In this document: one piece after another, positions 1 through 5,456 of the stretch
Layout: each line of letters starts with the position of its first letter
How positions within the stretch are numbered: position 1 is the first letter of the stretch
Origin: Patescibacteria group bacterium
GTDB taxonomy: Bacteria; Patescibacteriota; Microgenomatia; Levybacterales; UBA12049
DNA length: 7,000 nucleotides
Reading direction: 5' to 3'
Assembly (NCBI GenBank): GCA_018900295.1
Contig: JAHIGH010000220.1
Span: forward strand, 1-7,000
The notes under the pieces: model-generated
The model's database searches: none
Told to the model about the DNA's origin: nothing
Seen by the model: the letters and a program-made list of their open reading frames with translations, nothing else
Made by a program: the position numbers and the translations under genes

Positions 1-182
1 ACTGGCAGAAAGGGATTGATGATTGGTTGAATACGGAGCATAAAGACGACAAGATGTATCACCCGCCGGATGAGGTTGTGAATCCTCCGGCTCAAGGGAG
101 TGAGCCGTCTCCTACCTCCAGTGATACGCCGCAAATTACGGAGGCACCGATTTTGACTCCTGTTTTGAGTGTTACTCCGTGA
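1..182 (+). CDS. C-terminal fragment of an unidentified protein with a Pro/Thr/Ser-rich tail
   Basis: An open frame enters from the left edge (first full codon at 3) and stops at TGA 180-182, leaving 59 visible residues. It begins WQKGIDDWLNTEHKDDKMYH, continues with a PP-rich stretch, and the last ~35 residues are rich in Pro, Thr, Ser and Glu, ending VLTP-like (…LSVTP). Low-complexity P/T/S tails of this kind are common at the ends of exported or cell-wall proteins. The WQKGIDDWL start is vaguely like the region after the transpeptidase domain of class A penicillin-binding proteins, but that is only an impression. By hand count this stretch is about half G+C, higher than the operon opposite it. 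It converges with the minus-strand operon, with 8 nt between stop codons. The reading frame is well supported by its position and compositional character; the function is not. Confidence 0.6.
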   Translation, partial: WQKGIDDWLNTEHKDDKMYHPPDEVVNPPAQGSEPSPTSSDTPQITEAPILTPVLSVTP

Positions 183-190
183 GAGTGAGT

Positions 191-445
191 TTATTTTTCT
201 ATTATTTCAGAGGCATTGAGATAGCCTGACTTGAAAGTATGTCTAAGTCCTTCCAAAAAATTAATTCCGTCTTTAGGAAAAAGTTTTTTTCCGGGTTTTG
301 AATAATCGAAAATCCCTTCCCGCTCCAAATTTTCGACAAATACTTCATCTCCTTCACATACCACTTTTTGGTCCAGTAGTTTACAAACCGCAATTATTTG
401 TTGCGTTCCGTCATTTTGGGTTTTATAAATTTCTACAAATTTCAT
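191..445 (-). CDS. Small conserved-looking hypothetical protein, 84 aa
   Basis: ATG at 445 lies 3 nt after the TAA of the kinase-like gene, so translation is probably coupled to it; there is no Shine-Dalgarno sequence. The protein is soluble-looking, with no signal peptide or membrane segment. It opens with a strand-like MKFVEIYKTQNDGTQQ, then a hydrophobic stretch (residues 17-30) with Cys21 and Cys30, a GDE turn at 32-34, an acidic helix, and a C-terminal part GINFLEGLRHTFKSGYLNAS (60-79) that looks like one or two amphipathic helices. I do not recognise a named family. The compact, non-repetitive composition and tight linkage support a real gene. It could be an accessory or regulator of the kinase-like protein, but nothing in the sequence shows that. 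It is the last gene of the operon and ends 9 nt from the opposing stop codon. Confidence 0.75.
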   Translation of the reverse strand: MKFVEIYKTQNDGTQQIIAVCKLLDQKVVCEGDEVFVENLEREGIFDYSKPGKKLFPKDGINFLEGLRHTFKSGYLNASEIIEK

Positions 446-448
446 ATT

Positions 449-1294
449 TTATTCAAATGTCATTTTTTCTAATAAGTCCGTGGTTTCAATCTTTCCTTTT
501 TTTGCAAATTGACCGACCTTTTCTATGCGTTTAAAACAAGCTTCAGTATTATTATGACCTAGGAGTTCCGATAGCGAGCCTCTTAAAAGTTCTTTTTTTT
601 CTTTGTTAGAAAGAAATTCTTCTATTCGTTCCCTTGTGTTTTCCGGAATTGGAGTGTCACAAAAAATTATATCACGTATTTTGACCACGTCAGGATAGTC
701 TTTAATAAAACCGCCTCCAAGCATTTTAATTTTTGTAAATGTTAAACCATTATCAATTGCATGAATCTTCTTATTATTTGTTTTCTCTGTGAGTAAATTA
801 GCCGGATGGCGGTCTCTATTAAAATTAATATAATCAAGAAGTCCAAGGTCGATCAGGGAAAATTTATCCAGTTCCCCATCATAGGCTTTGGTATCAGGAA
901 TAAATTCTTGTAAGCTTCCTATTTCACCATCTATTTCACGTATCACGGTTGTGGGAATAAGATCGAAACCTAAAAATTTATTAACAAGATAGGCTGCCCT
1001 TTCTCTTTGAGAACCAGGCAGTGTTTCTGTAGCGGTAAAAGCCTCGCCTGACTTGGGTTTAAATATCCCTAAGCCACCGTTCTTAAATTTTATGGTATAA
1101 ACTTTATTTACTCCTCCTTTCAACTCTTTTATTAATTTATTTCCATTCTCGTCTACTTTTATTTCCTCTGTTTCAAGTCTCTTTTCTTCGGGAGTTTTTA
1201 GATATATTTTTTTTTCTTGTTCTATAACTTCTTGTTTGATAAAAATATCCGGCGGTTTTGTTCCAGAAAATAAATTTTCAGAAGATTCTTCCAT
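449..1294 (-). CDS. PI3/PI4-kinase-like (HipA-like fold) putative kinase
   Basis: This 281-residue protein has the landmarks of the atypical kinase group that includes type II phosphatidylinositol 4-kinases and actinobacterial PI3/4-kinase-like proteins. Residues 1-55 are a charged, probably flexible leader. A Gly-rich loop GGVNKVYTIKF (60-70) leads to GIFKP with the candidate ATP-binding Lys79. RERAAYLV (97-104) carries a probable Lys-pairing Glu98. LLDYINFNRDRHPANLL (152-168) supplies the catalytic-loop-like D161-R-H-x-x-N166. AIDNGLTF (179-186) provides the metal-binding-like Asp181. All expected key residues are present, so it should be active, but the substrate (protein, lipid or other) cannot be read from sequence. 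It starts 8 nt after the pheT stop with no usable Shine-Dalgarno (AGGT directly abuts the ATG). Its place behind PheRS genes recalls that HipA-type kinases target tRNA synthetases, which is only a lead. Confidence 0.8.
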   Translation of the reverse strand: MEESSENLFSGTKPPDIFIKQEVIEQEKKIYLKTPEEKRLETEEIKVDENGNKLIKELKGGVNKVYTIKFKNGGLGIFKPKSGEAFTATETLPGSQRERAAYLVNKFLGFDLIPTTVIREIDGEIGSLQEFIPDTKAYDGELDKFSLIDLGLLDYINFNRDRHPANLLTEKTNNKKIHAIDNGLTFTKIKMLGGGFIKDYPDVVKIRDIIFCDTPIPENTRERIEEFLSNKEKKELLRGSLSELLGHNNTEACFKRIEKVGQFAKKGKIETTDLLEKMTFE

Positions 1295-1302
1295 ACCTAT
1301 TT

Positions 1303-3192
1303 TTAATTTTTTAATTTTGCGTTGAATTTTTTGTTGAGAGTTTTTAGGATTTTGGCGCGGATGAGGGCTATTTCTTTGTCGGTTAGATTTTTTTCGTAAC
1401 TTTGGTAAATAATGTGGAAGGTACGGGTATTATCGAATTTATCAAGAAGCGAAACGTTTGTGATAAGCGGGTTTTGTTTCTTTATAGTATCTATAATAGA
1501 ACCGGTTAAGATATTCTTAGGCGCAATGATCGCCAAGTCTTCTACTATCGGCGGGAATTTGCTAATTGGACGGTATGTTTTTTTAACAGCCATATTTTTT
1601 AAGAGATGGTCATAATTTAATTCAAAGAAAATTCCATCCTCCAGTATTTCAATAAATTCGGTTGGGTCGGTGGAGATGTTAAGATCTTTGAAAAGTCTTT
1701 CAAGAATTCCTTTGACTTCGAAAAAGTTTTTTGTATTTGTTATACCTGAAAGCCTGTATTCTTCTTTTGCTTCACTAATTGTTTTTCCTAAATATACTTT
1801 ACCAAGTTCAAAAAGACTTACGTTATCGAAATTTGCTTTATTTTTCTGTAGAGCTTTTAGTAAGTTAATTTTTAATGTAGGCCGCAAATATTCATATTCA
1901 CGACTGATAGGGGTATCTACTTTTAATACCTCGTTGAAATTAATATTAATTTCAGTAAGATCATTCCCGTTGATTAAACTGTACGTATATATTTCCGAAA
2001 AACCCGCGGCTTGTAGTAGGGTTTTTATTTTATCATCAATCCGGTAATCTTTGTAGTATGGAATTTGCTTGGTAGGTATTTGACCTACGGGTAAAGTTTT
2101 TGGAAAATTGTTAAGCCCATAAATTCGCGCGACTTCCTCAATCAGATCTTCTTCAATTTTCAGATCATTTCGATATGTCGGGATAAGGCATGTGATATTT
2201 TCATTGTTTATATGTTTGGGAGAGAGATTTAGGTTGTCTAAGATTTCAATCACTTTTTTTTGGGTTATCTCTACCCCAAGTATTTTATTTAGACGGTTAA
2301 TTCTCAGTGAGAGTTGCCATGGGGCAAAATTTTCCTTTCTTATATCATAAAGTTCGCTTGCTACTTCGCCACCTGCAATTTCTAAAATCAGATTTGCACA
2401 GCGCATAAGAGCGTCTATCGTGCCTCCGGTATTTACTCCCCTTCCGAATATACTACTAGCGTCTGAACGAAGCGCTAAAGCCTGAGAGGTTTTTCTAATA
2501 AGCATCGGTACTTCTACCGGGACACGAAGTACGATAGTTTTGGTATGTGGAAAGATACCGCTATCATATCCTCCTTTTATGCCACAAAGGTCGATGATTT
2601 TTTCTTCATCTCTGATGATAACCGCGTTTTCAGGAAGATGATAAGAGATTTCGTCAACGCTTTTAAATATCTCTCCCGCTTTGGCGGTATCAACATGCAT
2701 AAGGTGACCCGCGATTTTGTCGTAATCAAACGCGTGAATAGGGTTTCCCATCTCATACATGACAAAATTGGTGATGTCAACTATGTTATTGATTGGTCGT
2801 TGGTCGATTTTTTCTAATTTTTCTTTTAGCCACTTCGGTGATTCTTTCACGGTTACATTATTAATGATTAACGTAGTGAAGCGCGGATTTATTGAATGAT
2901 CAGTCTTAATTTCCAGTGGTAAAAGTTTTTTGGGTTTTAGTGGTTTTATGTCCAAATTTATCTGCGGGAGTTTGATTTTTTCATTTTCTATCGCTGCGAT
3001 TTCACGAGCGATACCAATTATTGATAGTAGATCAGGGCGATTTGGTGTTATTTCAAATTCAAATAAGACATCGCTTTTTTCTTTTGTGATTTTTTCCGTT
3101 CCAAGACCGATTTCCGTCAGACGAAGCCCCAGCGTTTTTGGATCGCTTTTTATAGTAATATAATCTTTTAGCCAGGAAAGTGGTGCAAGCAT
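1303..3192 (-). CDS. pheT: Phenylalanine-tRNA ligase beta subunit, short form lacking the tRNA-binding domain
   Basis: PheT pairs with PheS in the alpha2-beta2 cytoplasmic enzyme that charges tRNA-Phe. The start MLAPLSWLKDYI matches the family N-terminus (typical M-x-x-x-x-SWL). At 629 residues it is far shorter than the usual ~790-800. The EMAP/OB-fold tRNA-binding domain normally inserted after residue ~40 is absent: EIGLGTEKI (27-35) runs almost directly into the conserved FEITPNRPDLLSIIGIARE (45-64). The B3/B4 core with the editing site spans ~100-275 (NNIVDITNFVMYE, PIHAFDYDKI). The B5 domain (~293-363) ends with DLKIEEDLIEEVARIYG. The catalytic-like inactive synthetase fold follows (~370-530). 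A FDX-ACB anticodon-binding domain closes the protein (~540-629; YRPISKFPPIVEDLAI, NLTDKEI), with a shortened central hairpin. It starts 3 nt after the pheS TAA without a Shine-Dalgarno, so translation is probably coupled. Confidence 0.97.
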   Translation of the reverse strand: MLAPLSWLKDYITIKSDPKTLGLRLTEIGLGTEKITKEKSDVLFEFEITPNRPDLLSIIGIAREIAAIENEKIKLPQINLDIKPLKPKKLLPLEIKTDHSINPRFTTLIINNVTVKESPKWLKEKLEKIDQRPINNIVDITNFVMYEMGNPIHAFDYDKIAGHLMHVDTAKAGEIFKSVDEISYHLPENAVIIRDEEKIIDLCGIKGGYDSGIFPHTKTIVLRVPVEVPMLIRKTSQALALRSDASSIFGRGVNTGGTIDALMRCANLILEIAGGEVASELYDIRKENFAPWQLSLRINRLNKILGVEITQKKVIEILDNLNLSPKHINNENITCLIPTYRNDLKIEEDLIEEVARIYGLNNFPKTLPVGQIPTKQIPYYKDYRIDDKIKTLLQAAGFSEIYTYSLINGNDLTEININFNEVLKVDTPISREYEYLRPTLKINLLKALQKNKANFDNVSLFELGKVYLGKTISEAKEEYRLSGITNTKNFFEVKGILERLFKDLNISTDPTEFIEILEDGIFFELNYDHLLKNMAVKKTYRPISKFPPIVEDLAIIAPKNILTGSIIDTIKKQNPLITNVSLLDKFDNTRTFHIIYQSYEKNLTDKEIALIRAKILKTLNKKFNAKLKN

Positions 3193-3195
3193 AAT

Positions 3196-4248
3196 TTAAA
3201 ATTGTTCTAATATCCTTAAATCAGGATTGGTTAATATTCGTAAGTCATCCATTTTGTATCGAAGCGTTGCCAGCCGTGATAAACCTATCGCAAAAGCGAA
3301 TCCTGAGACTTTTTGGTTGTCATATCCAACAGCGCGAAGCACATTTGGATGAATCATTCCTGCAGGCATAATTTCGCTCCAGCCGCTCATTTTACAAAAA
3401 CTGCATCCTACCCCCACACAAGAAGTGCATTCCATATAGGTATCAATGCCAGGCTCGACAAATGGAAAATTGGTTGTGGCAAATCGGAGTTTTATATTCT
3501 CATCCATTAATTTGCGTAAAACATAATCAATAGTACCGAGTAAATCGGTAAATCTGACATTAGTATCAACAAAAAATCCTTCAATTTGCCAGAATTCAAA
3601 ACCGTGAGAAGCGTCGACTTGTTCATAACGAAAATTTTTACCCGGTACAATAACCCGTACCGGAGGTTTGATTTTTTCCATTATTCTTCCCTGCATGGCG
3701 GATGTTTGTGTTCGAAGGAGTATTTCGCCGGGTGTAACTTTCGAGCCTCTTGTGTCGAGATACAGTGATTGTTGTGTGTCTCTGGCAGGGTGATCCTTGG
3801 GAATATTGAGCATTTCGAAATTGTATTTATCTTTTTCAATTTCAGGGCCATCGGCTATTTGAAATCCCAGACTTTTAAAAACCTCTATGGCATCTTGCAG
3901 AACTTGTGTCAATGGATGTAAATGGCCTATGTTTGGTTTAATTCCCGGTTCGGTGACATCGAAGGTTGATAGTCGACCCCACTTCGCCAAGGCTTCGCGG
4001 GGCAAGGAGTCGAAAGTCGAAAGTTTTTGTGAAATTGTATCTTCAATAATACCTTTTGTTTCATTGATGAGTTGGCCCATTTGGGGTTTGTTTTCTTTTG
4101 GTAATTTGGATATTTCTTTCATGGCGAGGGTTAATGATCCACTTCGGCCTAAGAATTGAATACGTATTTCTTCAAGTTCTTTTTTATCTTGTGCTGAAAG
4201 AATTAGGGATATGGCTTCGTTTTTGATATTGAGGAGTTTGTCTTTCAT
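3196..4248 (-). CDS. pheS: Phenylalanine-tRNA ligase alpha subunit
   Basis: PheS is the catalytic subunit of PheRS. Residues 1-75 form the N-terminal coiled-coil arm (LEEIRIQFLGRSGSLT is diagnostic). The class II core begins at GHLHPLTQVL (108-117), with FQIADGPEIE (129-138), NIPKDHPARD (148-157) and motif 2 around FRYEQVDASHG (206-216) and FWQIEGF (219-225). Four cysteines (274, 277, 282, 285; CTSC and CSFC) make a zinc-finger-like knuckle seen in many Gram-positive-type PheS proteins, followed by GMIHPNVL (297-304). Motif 3 reads GFAFAIGLSRL (316-326): the usual Glu of the G-x-E-R signature is Ser324, while Arg325 is kept. Ala318, at the position controlling the Phe pocket, is conserved. 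Residues ~76-97 have odd composition and derive from a DNA repeat (3959-4023). The ATG is preceded by a heptamer array, not a Shine-Dalgarno. Length 350 is slightly above the usual ~330-345. Confidence 0.97.
   Translation of the reverse strand: MKDKLLNIKNEAISLILSAQDKKELEEIRIQFLGRSGSLTLAMKEISKLPKENKPQMGQLINETKGIIEDTISQKLSTFDSLPREALAKWGRLSTFDVTEPGIKPNIGHLHPLTQVLQDAIEVFKSLGFQIADGPEIEKDKYNFEMLNIPKDHPARDTQQSLYLDTRGSKVTPGEILLRTQTSAMQGRIMEKIKPPVRVIVPGKNFRYEQVDASHGFEFWQIEGFFVDTNVRFTDLLGTIDYVLRKLMDENIKLRFATTNFPFVEPGIDTYMECTSCVGVGCSFCKMSGWSEIMPAGMIHPNVLRAVGYDNQKVSGFAFAIGLSRLATLRYKMDDLRILTNPDLRILEQF
3959..4023. repeat. GC-rich composite repeat embedded in frame in pheS
   Basis: A locally GC-rich stretch stands out inside AT-rich pheS. 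CCCC (3977-3980) and GGGG (3999-4002) can pair and enclose two direct copies of CTTCGC (3982-3987, 3993-3998) around GCC-AA-GGC. It is flanked by AGTCGA at 3971-3976 on one side and by two tandem AGTCGAA heptamers (4008-4014, 4015-4021) on the other. From memory, hairpins of the type CTTCGCCAAGGCTTCG and strings of AGTCGAA-like heptamers recur in intergenic DNA of Patescibacteria and some other bacteria; that is recollection, not a search. Here it encodes PheS residues ~76-97, producing the doubled LSTFD (76-80 and 93-97) around REALAKWGR. The frame stays open. Confidence 0.6.
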
Positions 4249-4251
4249 ATA

Positions 4252-4293
4252 TGACGTAAGACGTATGATGTAAGACGTAAGATGAATGATGTA
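4252..4293. repeat. Degenerate 7-bp tandem array between rplT and pheS
   Basis: Six contiguous heptamers on the plus strand read TGACGTA, AGACGTA, TGATGTA, AGACGTA, AGATGAA, TGATGTA. They begin directly at the rplT stop codon and end three bases before the pheS ATG, so they occupy essentially the whole 45-nt gap. Read as mRNA (minus strand) the unit is TACGTCT/TACATCA. The array sits where the pheS ribosome-binding site would be and contains no Shine-Dalgarno-like purine tract. It belongs to the same heptamer family as the array at 4651-4706 but is more diverged. Confidence 0.9.
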
Positions 4294-4644
4294 TTAGGCA
4301 TTTTTGGCGGATATGACGATTTGCTTGAAAGTCTCCGGATCTTCCACGATTATATTATTTAATATTTTTCTATCGAGAGTGATATTTGCTTTTTTGAGCA
4401 TGTTTATGAAGACACTGTAGGATAAATCATGTTTTTTGACGGCTTCACTGATACGGATAATCCAGAGGGTGCGGAAATTCCTTTTGCGAAGCTTGCGTCC
4501 ATGGAAAGCATATTGACCTGCGTGAAGAGCGGCTTCATGAGCCACTCTGGTAAGCTTGCTTTTAGTTCCTCTATATCCTTTGGTAAGGTTCAGGAGTTTT
4601 TTATGTTTTCTTCTTGATACTGTTCCTCTTTTAACACGTGCCAT
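4294..4644 (-). CDS. rplT: 50S ribosomal protein L20
   Basis: L20 is an early-assembly protein that binds 23S rRNA domain I; in E. coli and B. subtilis it also represses its own operon by binding the leader mRNA. The 116-residue product is the normal length and matches the family throughout: MARVKRGTVSRRKHKK at the start, TKGYRGTKSKLTRVA (22-36), AGQYAFHGRKLRKRNFRTLWI (42-62, the long basic helix), SYSVFINMLKKANITLDRKIL (75-95). The ATG at 4644 fits the universal MARVKRG start. The 67-nt gap before it is filled by heptamer repeats and has no Shine-Dalgarno, so how initiation occurs is unclear. No L20-binding structure was identified in the gap. Confidence 0.98.
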   Translation of the reverse strand: MARVKRGTVSRRKHKKLLNLTKGYRGTKSKLTRVAHEAALHAGQYAFHGRKLRKRNFRTLWIIRISEAVKKHDLSYSVFINMLKKANITLDRKILNNIIVEDPETFKQIVISAKNA

Positions 4645-4650
4645 ATATTT

Positions 4651-4706
4651 AGACGTAAGACGTAAGACGTAAGACGTAAGACGTATGACTTAAGACGTAT
4701 GACTTA
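4651..4706. repeat. 7-bp tandem array between rpmI and rplT
   Basis: Eight contiguous heptamers on the plus strand: five perfect copies of AGACGTA (4651-4685), then TGACTTA, AGACGTA, TGACTTA. They fill 56 of the 67 nt between the rpmI stop and the rplT ATG; only six bases separate the array from the start codon. As mRNA the unit is TACGTCT, alternating with TAAGTCA at the rpmI end. The run of five identical copies suggests recent slippage or expansion. There are no spacers, so this is not a CRISPR array. Confidence 0.95.
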
Positions 4707-4711
4707 AGGCA

Positions 4712-4915
4712 TTATGCATAGCCGAGCATTTTTCTTATTTTTTTTGCTAAAGGTTCTGCTAAGACGCCCGGTACGTTTTGTCTGCGGATGCGTCTCTTAG
4801 ATTTTTTTAATTTATGATGACTACCGTATTGATGCGCGAACATCACTTTGCCGGTTTTGGTAACTTTAAATCTTTTACTTAGACTTTTTTTAATTTTTTT
4901 CTTTACTTTCTTCAT
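4712..4915 (-). CDS. rpmI: 50S ribosomal protein L35
   Basis: L35 is a small, very basic large-subunit protein. The 67-residue product has the family core SKRFKVTKTGKV (13-24), then GSHHKLKKSKRRIRR (31-45) and a C-terminal helix ending KKIRKMLGYA. The N-terminus is unusually lysine-rich (MKKVKKKIKKSL) and lacks the common PKMKTHKGA opening. This start is chosen because it is the only ATG before the core and has the best ribosome-binding site in the window (AAGGGA, 4922-4927). The first 26 nt overlap the 3' end of infC in another frame, so expression is probably coupled to infC. Confidence 0.95.
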   Translation of the reverse strand: MKKVKKKIKKSLSKRFKVTKTGKVMFAHQYGSHHKLKKSKRRIRRQNVPGVLAEPLAKKIRKMLGYA

Positions 4916-5456
4916 GTTTCTTCCCTTTTTCGGGTGAAAGAACTGCGACTATTTGTCTTCCTTCAAGACGAGGATCTCTATCTACCTTTGAAATGTTGGA
5001 TAGCGCCTCAATAACTTTTCTAATAACCTGATGACCAAATTCAGTGTGAGTAATTTGTCTTCCTTTGAATTTTACTACCAGTTTTAATTTATCGCCATTT
5101 TCAAGAAATTCTTTTCCCCGCCTGATCATGACTTGAAGATCATTCTCAGACATAAAAGGACCCAATCTTATCTCTTTAGTTTGCGATACTTTGGCTTTCC
5201 TTTTTTCTTCCTTTTTCTTTTTTTCCTGTTGATATAAAAATTTTTTAAAATTTACTATTTTGGCAACAGGCGGTTTGGCCATTGGCGCAATTTCTACCAA
5301 ATCAAGCTCTTGTGTCCGCGCAAGATTTAGAGCTTCATTTAGTGTCAGGACGCCAATTTGTTGTCCTTGCGCATCAAGTACTCTAATTTGCGGAGCAGTG
5401 ATGCGATGATTGATCCTATAGAATTTTTGTTGTACTTGTTTATATTTTCTTATCAA
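4890..5456 (-). CDS. infC: Translation initiation factor IF3
   Basis: IF3 binds the 30S subunit, prevents premature 50S joining and discriminates against non-canonical start codons. The 188-residue product has the N-domain signature INHRITAPQIRVLD (15-28), LDLVEIAP (51-58) and KPPVAKIVNFKKFLY (61-75). A Lys/Glu-rich linker helix (~76-92) follows, then the C-domain: KEIRLGPFMSENDL (94-107), KEFLENGDKLKLVVKFKGRQ (115-134) and DPRLEGRQIVAVLSP (161-175). No ATG or GTG exists in frame between the upstream in-frame TAA and the N domain; the first acceptable start is TTG at 5456, giving a 17-nt overlap with thrS. A weak AGAAGA purine tract precedes it. The tail after AVLSP (EKGKKHEESKEKN) is longer than usual and is written by DNA shared with rpmI. 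The rare start recalls E. coli infC, which uses AUU for IF3 autoregulation. Confidence 0.96.
   Translation of the reverse strand: MIRKYKQVQQKFYRINHRITAPQIRVLDAQGQQIGVLTLNEALNLARTQELDLVEIAPMAKPPVAKIVNFKKFLYQQEKKKKEEKRKAKVSQTKEIRLGPFMSENDLQVMIRRGKEFLENGDKLKLVVKFKGRQITHTEFGHQVIRKVIEALSNISKVDRDPRLEGRQIVAVLSPEKGKKHEESKEKN
4922..4927 (-). promoter_or_regulatory. Shine-Dalgarno site of rpmI
   Basis: On the minus strand AAGGGA lies six bases before the rpmI ATG, inside the 3' end of infC. It is the only reasonably good, well-spaced Shine-Dalgarno-like sequence I could find before any start codon in this window, and it supports the chosen rpmI start. Confidence 0.5.

Noticed and set aside
88..107. 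Perfect 7-bp inverted repeat CGGCTCA/TGAGCCG with a 6-nt loop, a possible terminator
   Set aside because: It lies inside the plus-strand coding frame, has no T-run on either strand and sits well before or after the relevant stop codons; probably chance in a GC-richer stretch.
180..182. TGA read as glycine (Gracilibacteria/Absconditabacteria code)
   Set aside because: No minus-strand gene contains an in-frame TGA, and reading through this TGA meets a TAG shortly after without a recognisable extension; the standard bacterial code fits.
1412..3163. Several plus-strand open frames opposite pheT (for example 1670-2047 and 2545-2817)
   Set aside because: They are antisense shadows of a well-recognised gene, with low-complexity Ser/Phe-rich translations and no family resemblance.
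4252..4706. CRISPR-like repeats near rplT
   Set aside because: The unit is 7 bp and strictly contiguous, with no spacers, so these are tandem arrays and not CRISPR.
4645..4711. A pheM-like leader peptide or attenuator before pheS or rplT
   Set aside because: Both gaps consist of heptamer repeats, with no short Phe-rich ORF and no terminator hairpin with a U-tract.
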